Assembly (NCBI GenBank): GCA_003024785.1
Contig: PUQB01000233.1
Span: 1 to 64,000 of the forward strand
Direction: 5' to 3'
DNA: 64,000 nucleotides
From: Selaginella tamariscina
Lineage: Eukaryota; Streptophyta; Lycopodiopsida; Selaginellales; Selaginellaceae
The notes below the pieces were generated by a model, which was not told the DNA's origin, ran no database searches, and worked only from the letters and a program-made list of their open reading frames with translations. The translations under genes were made by a program, and so were the position numbers. Positions 1 to 11,971 of the stretch are shown one piece after another. Every line of letters begins with the position of its first letter. The first letter of the stretch is position 1.

Positions 1-40
1 ACGTCTCACCATATAGCGGCGAGATTAATCCCGCCGCTAC

Positions 41-529
41 ACACACACACACAGATATATATATGTATATGTGTGTGTAGGAGAGTGCGTGTGTGTGCGA
101 GAGATAGATAAATAAATAAAATTATACAGATACTGGTACATATAATATATGTATGTATACATAGGTATATATATATATGTGTGTATATGTATATCGTGTG
201 TATGCATGTGTGAAACAAATAAAATCATATAGATAACAAACACACACACACACACATATATATATACAGGAGTGTGCGTGTGTGTGCGAGAGATACAATT
301 AACAAATCAATAAAATTATACAGATACACACACACACACATATATATAGATAAATAAATAGAATATATTATTATATAATATATATATATATCTGTATATA
401 TACAGATATATATATATATAATATATATATATATTACATATATCTGTGTGTATGTATACGAGTGTGCGTGTGTGCGAGAGATAGAGATCTATAGAGAAGA
501 GAGAGAGAGAAGGAGATATATATATATAC

Positions 530-571
<42 letters not shown>

Positions 572-745
572 TATATTTGTGTGTGTATATGTATACGAGT
601 GTGCGTGTGTGTGCGAGATAGAGATCTAAATTATATTATTAAGATACACACACATATAAATATATATGTGAATAAAAATAAATAAATAAAACTCAGAGGA
701 GTGTGCGTGTGAGAGAGGAGATCTCACCTGTGTGAGAGAGAGAAG
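41..745. repeat. Compound GT/TA/GA microsatellite block
   Basis: This stretch is built from alternating (AC/GT)n, (AT)n, (GA)n and GATA-like runs. A recurring segment, roughly GAGTGTGCGTGTGTGTGCGAGAGATA, occurs several times. All apparent reading frames here are repeat translations. Element B has only a short (GT)n in the equivalent place, so this block expanded in A alone. Confidence 0.85.
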
Positions 746-1093
746 GAGATTTCACCGTCGCCGCCGCCGCTGCCTACAAACCTAGGAATATACTTAAACC
801 CTAAAAGGAATAACCCTAATCGATATTCCTTTTAAGAATATACTTAAACCCTAAAAAGAATAAATTATAGATTCGCCTTAAACGAATATTCTTTCATTAT
901 ATTATCAGCGTGTGCGTGTGCGTGGGTGTATCACTACCCCCAAGAATAAATATCATGCAAGGTTTAACACGTGTGTGTCCATGAGAGTGTTAAAGTGTCA
1001 TGTGCAGCGATACATATATACACACATAGTATTTACACATAGACATACATACATATTAGTACATATTAATATTAGAGAGACAAAGTACAGGAT

Positions 1094-1560
1094 GATGTAT
1101 GGTGTGTATGTATGAGAGAAAAGTGACAATACATATTATGGATTATGCATGGTGTGTATGTATGAGAGAAAAGTGACAATACATATTATGAATCATGCAT
1201 GGTGTGTATGTTTAAGAGAAGAGAGACAGTACATATTTACATAGATCATGCATGGTGTGTATGTATAAGAGAAGAGAAAGAGTGTTAACAAATTAAATTC
1301 ATACACATTGCATATATTAGTAACACATATACATACACACGTGTATACACACAGACATACATACATATTACATGTGTAATTCAATGTGTTACATAGGGTT
1401 TAGGGTTTAGGGTTAGGATGGATCATGCATGGTGTGTATGTATGAGAGAAGAGACAGGCTACATATTATGGATCATGATCATGCATGGTGTGTATGTATG
1501 AGAGAAGGGATTATGCATGGTGACACTATGTATGTATGAGAGAAGAGATAAAGTGTTAAC
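1094..1560 (+). repeat. Minisatellite around GCATGGTGTGTATGTATGAG
   Basis: Imperfect tandem copies of a unit of roughly 50-65 bp share the core GCATGGTGTGTATGTATGAG followed by AGAA and a TACATATTATGGATCATGC-like tail. Copies begin near 1,094, 1,146, 1,197, 1,249, 1,427, 1,484 and 1,515. The block is absent from element B, so it is a private expansion in the outer part of A. No coding function is seen. Confidence 0.75.
1395..1417 (+). repeat. Short interstitial plant-telomere-type repeat
   Basis: About three copies of the TTTAGGG heptamer lie together inside the minisatellite. TTTAGGG is the usual plant telomere unit. The tract is far too short to be a telomere and may be a repair scar or chance slippage. 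Confidence 0.6.
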
Positions 1561-1859
1561 AAATGAAAAAACCGTACACATTGCATATATTAGTACACAT
1601 ATATACATACACACGTGTATACACACAAACATAATATATATTACATGTGTAAATTCAATGTGTTACATACAACAGATTGAGTACATAGATCATACATGCG
1701 TTGAACATGATGTTTTTCAATAAAGAAGCAACATATAATTTCTCAAGTTTGGTTTAGGGCAATGTGCATGTGTGTGCATATGTGTCTTTGTAAGTGCTTC
1801 TAATGCGTGTGCACGTGTATATATAAATTTATAATCGTGTTTATATATAATATGTGCAA

Positions 1860-2890
1860 AACAAACATCGAATAATTAAAAAAATAATATTAATATACAC
1901 ACTATGAACATATTTTAAATTATACATAATAATATATGATTTTATCTAATATATAGCCATATAGTTTTAATAATATATATTAATTTAATATTGATAATAA
2001 GGTTTAACACTAGAATATTCTTGAAATAATAACAAATTAATTGAGAAAATCCCATTAATATATACAATGTAGAATAATTACTGAGATAATTAAGAATAAG
2101 ACTAATTTAATTTAATAATCAGGTTTAATATTGGAATATTCTTTCAATATTAAGAAAATAATAAAGAATATCCCATTAATAGTGAAATGTAAATTAATTA
2201 CTCGAGTAATTAAGAAAATAATAATAATAAACAGACTATGAATATATTTTAAATGATACATAATAATATATCAATTTATTTATTGTATTAGGTATATTAT
2301 ATATATTAACTCAATAATATTACTTGAATATTAAGAATGTAGAACAATTACAAAAATTTCGTAATATTAAACAGCTTGAAGCACTTGAATAACATTAAAT
2401 GCAATTTTAAAACACTCATTGGAATTGGAGAGTATATATGTCAGACTGTCGATTATTTGTTTCAACTCTTAAATTTTCTTTTCTGTTATTTCAAAAATTT
2501 CGAATTTCTGACATAAGTATTATTAATCTGACATGTAAATTTGAAAATACATTTAATTTCCCACTCAAATTCAGATCTGGTTCTTTCTCCAGTAAGGGTT
2601 TCTTCATTTTTTTATTTTTCACTCTTCAGATTTTCTTTTTTCTTCTTAATGATCAGCTCAGGAGCGACATTAAATTGAGTGCGCTATTGTTTATAGGAAG
2701 CACGGCACCTTCAGTGTTGTTTAAAAGTAAGTATTATAAACAAATTTAGATATATTTATAAAGATTCACTCTCTTACATTCTCTCTTAAATTTTTAGAAT
2801 TTAGGGATTTAGGAATGCATTAGGATTACAATATATTCTGTTAGGATTTATCCCGTTTAAATATACCTTTAACTTAATATTCTCGGTTAG
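1860..2890. other. AT-rich outer leader of element A
   Basis: This AT-rich stretch contains repeated GAATATTC-type palindromes and is mirrored in element B at about 26,300-27,310. A 103-codon frame at 2,438-2,749 is shared with B but is low-complexity (Phe/Leu/Ser-rich) and shows no recognisable domain. It may be a 5' untranslated exon or a promoter region of the transposase gene. Nothing else is supported. Confidence 0.5.
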
Positions 2891-2896
2891 CCAGGG

Positions 2897-3642
2897 CGGC
2901 GAGATTAATCCGGCCATTTTTTTTCGCCTCTTTGAAGAGGTGGTGGATTAATCCCGCCACATCTCTTTCATGTTATGAGAATTAGTTCAAGGCAATGTTC
3001 TCCGCCTCTTAAAAGAGCGGCGAGATTAATCGCGATAACTTCTCAACTGATAATGATTTACTTGAATTTATTAGAAAGAGTTGTTGGCGGGATTTCGCCA
3101 ACCATTTTAGGAGGCAGAAAGGGTGGCGGGATTAATCTCGCCAATACTTCCTTGTTTTAAATATTTGTGGGCAGAATTCATCCCGAATCTCTTTGAAATC
3201 ATAGTTTCGGAGAGGTGTTTGGCGGGATTAATCCCGCTGCCTATTCTCCATCGTCAGTTGTGGGGCGGGACTAATCCCGCCCCTCTTCCTCGTCGGAGGG
3301 AAATTTACGGCGGGATTAATCCCACGCGGACTCTCTCAAACGAGGAGATTCTGCGCGGGATTAATCCACGGTACTTCCTCGTCGGAGGGAGCCCGCGGCG
3401 GGATTAATCCCGCTGCTACTTCCTCGTCGGAGGGAGCCCGTGGCGGGATTAATCTCGCTGCTACTTCCTCGTCGGAGGGGAGCCCGCGGCGGGATTAATC
3501 CCGCCGCCTCTCTCCGACGAGGAAGTATCGGCGGCGGGATTAATCTAGCCGACTCTCTCCGATGGGGTAGAGTCAACGGCGAGATTAATCCCGCCGACTC
3601 ACTCTGAAGGGGTAGAGTCTGCGGCGGGATTAATCCCGCCCA
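2897..3642. repeat. Palindrome array A (18-bp GGCGGGATTAATCCCGCC dyads)
   Basis: About 14 copies of an 18-bp perfect palindrome, or one- to three-base variants of it, lie between the AT-rich leader and the transposase gene. Over the last six copies the central GATTAATC starts at 3402, 3447, 3493, 3538, 3583 and 3628, an almost constant 45-46 bp step. The spacers are themselves partly dyadic (CTTCCTCGTCGGAGGGAG-like). Translation in any frame gives monotonous GINPA or GLIPP peptides, so the array is not coding. It is GC-rich inside very AT-rich DNA. It may bind the element's own protein or fold into cruciforms; both ideas are inference. Confidence 0.9.
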
Positions 3643-5897
3643 TCAGTTATATTAATAAAGCATGAGATATTATTTATACATAATTATGTATTATTGCACA
3701 TGCATATTATTAAGCAACCGTAGTTATGATTTCTTAAAAATATTGCATAAACAAATATCATAAATAACACAATTATTTATGTGCAGGACAATATGTATAA
3801 TACTAGAGATAAAGTATGTCTTCTTCGGAACAACGAGATAGTTGGCACTGGAACTGTGGAAATTCAAGATGATAATGCATCATGTCACAATATTGCCCAA
3901 GGATTTGTGTGTACGTATGGGTGAACACCATTTTCAAGCATGTTGAGGTTCCTGGAATGGAATTTGAGGAGGGTTCTCCTGTATTGTGGAATTTAGATGA
4001 AGTCAAGGCTGACACAGAATATACAGAGTCATAAAGAAACAGTAGCACAAGTTTTCCAAATGATAGCTTGCCTGCTGTGATGGATGAGGTGATTATCTTT
4101 CTTTATGAGATTGAGGTTGGGAGAGGCATCATCATAGCTATAAATCCAATGGAAGCAGTGTCGGAAGAGAAACTAGGGTCCGACTTCGTGGGTGTAGTTG
4201 TGACAGAGGTTTCACCTAATGGCACTTTGCATCCTGGATCCCTCGTGAGGTGGCGAACATCTGAATTAAGACGACAAGATGTTCAACATATTCTGGGTTG
4301 GATTTCAATAATAACAACCCGGAAGAACAACTCATATTTGAAGAGGTCTTTGCATTGGTCCTATTATAAGAAAAAGGCAATTCATGGGTTGAGATCTTCC
4401 CCTGCATGTTTCAGCAAGAGGGTGAAGATGGATCCTACATCTTTCAAAAGTGTTACGAGCATTTCCACGATTGATTGCTGCAAGAAGAAGTGTTGTCAGA
4501 TGGCAGACCGGAATGAAATTACCCAATGTAGACATGTCTTTCGTACGCTCACCCAAAAGCAAAGGCATGAGTTTGTGTTTGCTGCACTAACTGGGTGTAT
4601 TGATGGAATGGCTTCGGACACAGGTTATCAGAGTACATCCATGGTATTTAATAAGGTGGCCATCTGCTTCAAAGCTTGGTACAGTATATACGGGATCCCA
4701 AAGACCACGTTCTACAGTCGGAGGGATGAGTGGTTAGATGGAGCGCAAACCTCAGTACATGGGAACACTGGCTTGGTCAAAACCTGCTCTCACATTATGA
4801 CAGCCATAGAGATACTCAAGGCTTTTGTGGAAGCAAATGCAGACAAGATGCCTCACAAATGCTGAACCACAAATGCAGGGGTCAGGGAAAATCTCAAGGT
4901 TTTGCTTCGATCTACACTCAATTGAAGCTGTGTGAACATGTGAACAAGTGCCTCAGCTTGATGGGGCTGCAAGCAATCTGCACTGGTACCTTCAACAACA
5001 TATGGATACTCATTTTAAGGATGTGGAGATTGCAAAACACTCTAGCTTTTCCAAGTGTGACACTTGTACATCATTGAAGGCTGCAGAGGCTTGTGCAAAA
5101 AACCTTGGTGGAGATCACTGCCATTCAAAAGAAGATGGAGGTTGCACAACAAACTTGTCGATCTCAGTACTATGCACACCGCATGCTTTCTGTGTCATGC
5201 CCATCAGAGTACCTGTGCTTGATCCATGACAAGATGGATCATTCAAAGACCAGCATTCCAAAGCTCGTTGCAACACCAAAGTGCCTTGGAAATGTCATGA
5301 AACTTCCGATTTCATTGACAGGTGTGTTTAACACATAGACACGGTTGTGAGTCATATGGACACTTTTCACTTCCACATTGGTCTAGCGACTCCAATTTCA
5401 CTATTGGGTCATTGGCCATGTGTTTCAGAAACCTTGAATCCCACTCACAGACAAGTCCTATCAGTGATCTCAAAGTGAAGAAACAACACCTTCAACCTTT
5501 ACATAATGCTCTCATGAACACGTCTGCACTTGAGGCTACTTGGGAATATGAGAGGCATTGTCAGCAACCTGCACAAAAACAGATGGCCTTATTGAGAGTT
5601 CAGGTTCAGTGGAGGGATCTAGCTCAAATAGTGTACATGTGTCCTCAACATCAAATAAGCTTCCTCGTCATTTGCTTTTACAGATGGATAATTGTGCAGG
5701 CGAGAACAAAAATAGGTAAATCATTTTACTTAAGGGTTTCTCAAGCTCATACTTACTTTTATTTTTTAGATATGTGCTAGCATACTTGTCAATGCTTGTT
5801 GCCAAAGGTGTGTTTGAAACAAGCACGCTCAGTTTTCTTATGGTTGGTCACACTCATGAAGATATTGATGCGTTCTTCAGTAAGGTCTCCAACTCTA

Positions 5898-6571
5898 TGT
5901 TAAACAGGAAAACTGAAAATCCCACCTTTTCCTGTTTAACTGGGTTTCCCTCCTAACCTTTAAAAAAGGCTAAACACTTTCTTTCCTTCAACTCTCCACA
6001 TTTACATAATTAAATCTCCTTCTCTCAAAGCCACAATGACTGGTCTCCGAAGTCAAGGGCAAGAACGGATTTTGGCTATTGCCTTGTTAGATCCATTCAT
6101 TGAGAATATATACATACACATAAGATCTTATAATATGCACCTTTCATTACTAACATGAATACAAAAGACAAGTGTAGAGAACCTCTATCTCCTGTTGGAA
6201 CTTCAAATGGAGACCCTTTCTCCTGTTAGAACTTCTTGTGGAGACCCTTCTGGAGACCCCTTCTCCGTTGCCCTAACTACCCTTAACTACCCTTCCTCTC
6301 GCCACGTCATCCTTTACCTTTTCTTTTTCCTTCACCTTTTCTTTTTCTTCTCAGTAAGGATTTTCCTTCTTCACAGCCTTTCCTTCCTTTTCCTTACTCA
6401 CCTTTTCCTCTCGGTACTTCACAGCCTTTTTTTCCTTTTCCTTACGCACCTTTTCCTCTCGGTAAGGATTTTCCTTCTTCACAACCTTTCCTTCCATGCT
6501 TACTCCAGACCTTCCTACCCTTATTCTCTCCACAGTAGGATGTCCTATGCTCCTAATATTTACCTTTAACA
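5898..6571 (-). repeat. LTR of gag-only element (left copy)
   Basis: The repeat begins TGTTAAACAGG and ends CTTTAACA. It is pyrimidine-rich on the plus strand, with internal near-repeats of TTTTCCTCTCGGTA. Because the element reads on the minus strand, this is its 3' LTR. It differs from the other LTR by scattered substitutions and short indels. Confidence 0.88.
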
Positions 6572-7106
6572 CTGCCCCTCCTTATTCGTTGTTGTGTCCT
6601 CACGGCAACTCATCCTACTCCTTCCTTTGGATGTTGATCTTCATGGTACTGTGGATTCTCTCCTTTATACTTCCAAAAGTTGTTCTTCACTTTCCTAAGT
6701 TCTTGGTTGGAAGTTGATACTTTAAGTTGTAGCACTTGATTTCTTGCATCTTGTTCCTTAGGATCTGCATTTGCTTTCTCTTCCTGTTCCTGAATAGTTT
6801 TTCCTTCCTGTTCTTTTGGCTTATTTTCTGTGTTTATATTCACTTGCTTTAAAGGATCTGTGATATACACATATGTATACTCTAAAGGTTGTTCCTGCAA
6901 ATCAATCTTATACAAGATTGCCTTATAAAATTTTCCTGTAATCTAGGTCTGTCGTTTTCCTTCTGCTGAATAGTTTTCTTTCCTTTCAGCAGTACGTAAA
7001 GGTTAATATTTGTTAAGACCTTCAAGTTAGGATATGCTTTCAGGATTTCTACTTCTTCCTGATTATCTAGCCCATTAAACCAATCACATCCTTCTAAAAC
7101 AAGAGG

Positions 7107-9666
7107 TCAGATTTCCTTTTTAACATACCTTTTAATATGATTATAAATCATTGGTTTTTCATCTCCTTCTTCTACCATTATCTTTCTTGTTCTTCCATTC
7201 TGAATAACCTTATCAGATTTAATCCATAGTCTGGCTAAAAACATAGTATAAACAATGTCCTTTTCTTCTTTTTGTAGGACAAGCAAGGATATCCTATATT
7301 TAAATCCTTTTACTGTGATAGTGACTCCTCTCATTATGCTTAATGACCTTACACTTTGTTGCTCATCCATTTTAAGGTTAAATGGATAGGTTGGATTGGT
7401 CCTAAACCCATCCTTTTACATTCACCTTCTTCAATAAAATTCACACTTGAACCTCCATCTATTAACACTCGTTTTAACTTATTTCTTCCCACATATACTG
7501 TGATGCAAGGAACTTGTCCATCATAATCACCTTCATATAGTACTTCCTTATCCATTTTACAAACTGTGTATCCTTCACTCAAAGGTGGTGTTTGCTGAAC
7601 TAAGCTTAATGCATTTAATATCTGATTTCTTATATATGGAGCTACCTTTATCAACTGTCCAAGCGTAACTTTCACTTCCTGATTTATAGCTTGGTGATAC
7701 ATAGAATCCATTGTTTTATCATGTAATGATAATAATGAAAAACTTTGTTCACCTTTATCTATATCACCTTTGTTTATACCTTCTAATTCGTTATCAATCT
7801 GACCTTTCTGGTCAGAATCCTGCTCCTGCTCGTTTACCTTTTCTTGTAACAAACTCTCCTTCTTGTTCGGAATAGTAACTACCTCACCTTCTCCATAACA
7901 AGAGGATTCCTTGTTCTTCTCTTGAAGAGCTATAACTGCCCTTGCAACGGGTGGATACTCATCCTTTTCCTCCTCTATTTGAATAAGCCGTGTTGTAGGC
8001 TGTACATTAGTCGTTCTAGTGGAAGTAGAAGGTTGTACATTCTGCCTTGGACATTCCCTAGAGATATGTCCTGTTTCACCACATGTATAACAAACCTGGG
8101 AAGGAAAATTCCTACCATGTGGTCCTTGTCTATTATTGTCCTGATTATATTGCTCATTTCTGCCTCTTTGGCCTTGATAAGGTCGTGCTTCTCCTCTATA
8201 TTGTTTTATCATTTCTTTCTGTATAGGATCTATCCTTCTGTCGTCCATTATATGGACCATTTTTTTCTCCATAATACCTATCCTCTCTGTTTTCATAAGG
8301 AACATCATTCCTTCTCTCATAATATCCACTGTTCCTATTCTGATAAGGAATTTCATTCCTTCTACCATACATATTGTTCCTGTTCTCATAAGGAATGGCA
8401 TTATCATTCCTATCATTCCCACGATTCCTGTTAGGTGGGAACCTTCTAGGAGGTGGACGTTCATCCATTCTTCTTTCTCTCTCTATACCAGCCACATTCT
8501 GGTTCAGGAAATGTCTGCAATTTCGGGCTACATGTCCTTCCTTTCCGTAGATTTGGCATGTAGGCAGTTGCAGCCTACATTCCTCCACCGTATGGCCAGG
8601 ATTGTTACATTTAGTGAACCATACCTTTGCCTTTATCTCTTCCTTAACTGTCATTCCCTTTAAGGTTTTCATCATTTGAGCCAATGCTTTATCATCTATT
8701 GGGTATTTACGAACCTTTACTACCTCAGCTTTCTCTTCCTCTTCATCAGAGGATTCTTCTTTTCTTCCATATACTTTCAGCTTTCCTTCTGCAATCTTTT
8801 CTATTTGCCTCCTCTTCTTCTCATATATTTTTAATTGATCAATGAGATCCTCCCTATCCTTTTCATTGATAGTGAGTGTTAGATCTCTATATGGTTTTAG
8901 CAACCCTTGCTTATACCATTGCAATAAGGCATCCATCTTCACATATGCCTTATACTTTTTCTCATGTTTCTTAAACGGTGTGTATATTCATCTATCTTTT
9001 CTGTTTTGCCTTGAAGGATAGTCCTTAACTTCTCTAAATGTTCCTCCGGCAATTCCTCCTTTCTAAAATATTCCTTAAATGCATCAGTAATCTTCTGATA
9101 ATCCTCTTTGACTTCCTTTTCTAAATCATAATACCAGTCAGAGGCATTTCCTTTCAATGTATGTGGAAATATAAGCAGCCTTTCTGCATCCGTCACCTTA
9201 TACAGTTTTACTACCTCTTCAAACTGTTGTAAGTGCCTTTTTGGATTTTCTTTCTTTCCTGCAGAGAATGTGGGATACATCACCGTACCCCCAAACATTC
9301 CCGGGAAAAGTGCCATATTTGTAATAACCCTTTGCTCTGGTGTATTTCCTTTTACACCTTCCTCCCTTCCTCTTCGGGAGTTCTCAGGAGATCCTTCTCC
9401 TTGCAATCTCGGTCTATGAACAGGCACTCCTTCTGTTCCTCTCACAGTCTCCTCTAAACCAACTATTTGATATTGCCTCCAATTCTCTGGATCAGCCTCA
9501 GATTTCTGTTTGTTTCTGCAATATCCTCTATTATCTTGCCAAGGATATTTTGACGTCTATTTTCATTAGTTTCAAGTTGCTGTTGGGCAGCCACTCTATT
9601 GGCCTGCCTTTGGTTCCTCTGATCAGCTAAGGCTGAATCAGAACGATGGTTCCTCCACGGTTCCAT
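7107..9666 (-). pseudogene. Gag-protease polyprotein of the LTR element, frame-broken
   Basis: The reading starts at 9666 (MEPWRNHRSD) and runs leftward through frames 9666-9463, 9445-8939, 8942-8196, 8464-7349 and 7370-7107. Overlaps between them suggest single-base shifts. The 9445-8939 part resembles a plant retrotransposon gag domain (FEEVVKLYKVTDAERL...GNASDWYY). Three CCHC zinc knuckles follow. Two have lost one Cys each (CNNPGHTVEEC without its first Cys; CQIYGKEGHVARNC), and the third, CYTCGETGHISREC, is intact. Then LIDGGSSVNFI matches the retropepsin-like aspartic protease seen in gypsy-type plant elements. The product would package RNA in virus-like particles. No pol domains follow; about 6,572-7,100 contains only a short lysine/glutamate-rich frame. 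Confidence 0.75.
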
Positions 9667-9797
9667 TCATTCCTTCTCCTTTACACATCCGGCTCTACAC
9701 CTTCTGAGCCTTTTTTAGAATGAGAATTTTATCTTTTAGCCTCTTTTCTCAATAAATGCTAACATTGCAATGGCGAAATCTCTCTATGGTCGCCAAA

Positions 9798-10478
9798 TGT
9801 TAAACAGGAAAACCGGAAATCCCACCTTTTCCTGTTTAACTGGGTTTCCTTTCTCCTAACCTTTAAGAAAGGCTAAACACTTTCTTTCCTTCAACTCTCC
9901 ACATTTACATATATTAAATCTCCTTCTCTCAAAGCCACAATGACTGGTCTCCGAAGTCAAGGGCAAGAACGGATTTTGGCTATTGCCTTGTTAGATCCAT
10001 TCATTGAGAATATACATACATACACATAAGATCTTATAATATGCACCTTTCATTACTAACATGAATACAAAAGACAAAGTGTAGAAACCTCTATCTCCTG
10101 CTGGAACTTCAAATGGAGACCCTTTCTCCTGTTAGAACTTCTTGTGGAGACCCTTCTGGAGACACCTTCTCCGTTGCCCTAACTACCCTTAACTACCCTT
10201 CCTCTCACCACATCATCCTTTACCTTTTCCTTTTCCTTCACCTTTTCCTTTTCCTCTCGGTAAGGATTTTCCTTCTTCACAACCTTTCCTTCCTTTTCCT
10301 TACTCACCTTTTCCTCTCGGTACTTCACAACCTTTCTTTCCTTTTCCTTATGCACCTTTTCCTCTCGGTAAGGATTTTCCTTCTTCACAACCTTTCCTTC
10401 CATGCTTACTCCAGACCTTCCTACCCTTATTCTCTCCACAGTAGGATGTCCTATGCTCCTAATATTTTACCTTTAACA
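9798..10478 (-). repeat. LTR of gag-only element (right copy)
   Basis: This is the direct repeat of 5,898-6,571, with the same TGTTAAACAGG start and CTTTAACA end. It is the 5' LTR for the minus-strand element. Immediately inside it (9,797 downward) the minus strand reads TTTGGCGACCATAGAG, the probable primer-binding region; I could not assign the tRNA. Confidence 0.88.
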
Positions 10479-11339
10479 TTTACAAAAAGGACAAGTGCAC
10501 TTACCTTACCGCATATGATGAATCTTTTTGAAAACTGCATCTCCAAAAAAAGTTGTGCTTTGCTTGTGACTGAGGTGCCAGACTTCAAAAAAATTCTCAA
10601 GGAGTATATAAAAAAGGGGAGTGATTCTTTAGTTGGTCACCTTGTGCCGCTACAATTCTTTTTCTCCATACGAGATGGTATACCTATTATGCAGTACAAG
10701 TTACGGCCATCAGAGCAGGAGTGGTTACCGAAAGAGGGGTTAATGCTCTTCAAAAGTGGAGAGAATGGAAAGCCACTTCTCCCAGAAGGACAACCAGACC
10801 CTATTCCATTGAGTGCCCAGCTCAAGGAACAAGAGGTTATTATTGATGGCATTAAAAAATATGTGGCATGGGTTCAAAAATCGATGCCAAAGAATTCTGA
10901 TAAGGCAACTGGTTACTCAGAACTATATAAGCATGTGGTTGACACTGTTGTTCGAGAGTTGGAAGGGCCTACTGTCACAAGTACAGAATTGCAACACCCT
11001 TTTTGGCCTAAAACAAGGTGGCGAGAGGAGATTGAAATGACATCACTGAGCACAGACGACATAAAAGCCAGTAGTGATGTGAAAGTGCAAACCCACACTT
11101 TGTTGGACAAAGGAACCAAAAACCTAAAGCATACTTTGATTGCTGCCAGGATCTTCAAAAACTAATGATGGTTCTCATTACTCTAGATGCGTCATATAAT
11201 CAGCCTATTTGGATGGGTCAAATTATCGACACACCTGAAGTAATCACAAAAATAGTATTGTTAAGGTTGCATGGTTCAAACCACAAAAAAGGTGACACGA
11301 AAGGAGAGCGAAAGATATAATGGATGCCTAAAGAAAACA

Positions 11340-11971
11340 TGGTCTCCCAATCAAAAAGACCCAGCATGTTTTATAAATGTTAAATCCATTCGATATGGAT
11401 GAATGTTAAGAAGCATTGATAAAGTCACGATTAACAAAACTGCAAGGGAATGTATGTTTTCTGAAGCTTAAAGCAATTACAAAATTATAAAATATCATAT
11501 ATTTAATATTCATAATTATTATAAACTCTTTAATAATAGTACCAAATTGTTTACTTAACTATATAAATTTAAAAAATGATATGGAAGATTGACTATATTA
11601 TTATAGAATTTTATATATATATTATTACTACTACAAATTTTTAATTAATAATGTTATTTTAAATATTAATATTTTAATAACAACATCAATATTTATATAA
11701 TGTACCTCTTATGCTCTTCCTTAATTGTTATATTAGGCAATATATTATATAATTTAATACCTTCTACTTTTATAATGTTATTAATTTTTGTTCAATGAAT
11801 GCTATAATTTATTAAAGGGTCGAATACAAAATAGAATATTCTAAAGAATATTCTGTTTTCATACATATATTCTAAAGAATATTCCTTTAATATTAGAAAA
11901 TGCTAATTAAATAGCTAAAATTGCTAATTATTAGGAAATGGGACTATAGCCATGCCCATTTTAGTTACAAC
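11340..11971. other. AT-rich 3' end of element A with terminal motif
   Basis: About 600 bp of AT-rich DNA follow the transposase gene, with GAATATTC dyads near 11,840-11,885. The stretch ends in ATGCCCATTTTAGTTACAAC (11,952-11,971). It is mirrored in B at 21,851-22,330 almost base for base. No gene is seen. Confidence 0.6.

Larger units (their letters stand above)
5898..10478 (-). mobile_element. Gag-only LTR retrotransposon (TR-GAG-like) inside element A
   Basis: Two direct repeats of 674 and 681 bp begin TGTTAAACAGG and end CCTTTAACA, a proper TG...CA pair with inverted ends. They enclose a minus-strand gag-protease region and nothing recognisable as reverse transcriptase, RNase H or integrase. 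The uninterrupted sequence in element B reads ...CCAACTCTACAAAAAGG. Flanks here are TCTA on the left and TTTA on the right, so a 4-bp duplication with one later mutation is likely. Elements with LTRs and gag but no pol are known in plants as TR-GAGs and depend on an autonomous partner. It inserted after the A/B duplication or into A only. Confidence 0.85.
3793..11330 (+). pseudogene. DUF7869-like putative transposase, copy A (interrupted)
   Basis: The likely start is the ATG at 3793, just after a TGCAG acceptor-like site. Coding pieces then follow in shifting frames: about 3793-4020, 4068-4865, 4870-5230, 5230-5715, 5770-5903 and 10,479-11,330. A 54-bp GT-AG intron (5716-5769) splits the codons of LLQMDNCAGENKNR. 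Downstream comes GHTHEDIDAFFSKVS (about 5845-5890). A QxDN...EN block plus a GHTHxxID block is characteristic of DUF7869-type proteins, which look like RNase-H-fold DDE nucleases; the catalytic role is inferred. An N-terminal Cys cluster (CCKKKCC) precedes them. A gag-type LTR element sits at 5898-10,478, directly after the second block. Several frameshifts and stops add to this, so the copy is dead. Copy B is the better reference. Confidence 0.7.
1..11971 (+). mobile_element. Element A: large DNA element with palindrome array and DUF7869-like gene
   Basis: The first bases of the window (outer dyad at 16-37) reappear as their reverse complement at 27,740-27,784. From about 1,870 inward almost every landmark of this arm has an inverted counterpart in element B: the AT-rich leader, the palindrome array, the transposase-like gene and the 3' AT-rich tail. 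The inner edge is set by the motif ATGCCCATTTTAGTTACAAC at 11,952-11,971; homology with B stops a few bases later. Compared with B, this copy has extra microsatellite DNA at about 50-1,860 and an LTR element at 5,898-10,478. The true outer end may lie left of the window. The transposon nature is inferred from the inverted twin, the conserved edge and the nuclease-like ORF; no target-site duplication can be checked here. Confidence 0.7.

Noticed and set aside
1395..1417. Chromosome end
   Set aside because: Only about three TTTAGGG units are present and unrelated sequence continues on both sides.
2897..3642. CRISPR-like array (regular 18-bp repeats with about 27-bp spacers)
   Set aside because: Spacers are themselves repeated and partly palindromic, the surroundings are a eukaryotic transposon, and no cas genes exist.
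10179..10439. Lys/Glu-rich minus-strand frame in the LTR (also 6,351-6,572)
   Set aside because: It consists of repeated EEKVRKEKE-type units from pyrimidine-rich LTR repeats and lies wholly within the LTR, with no start context.
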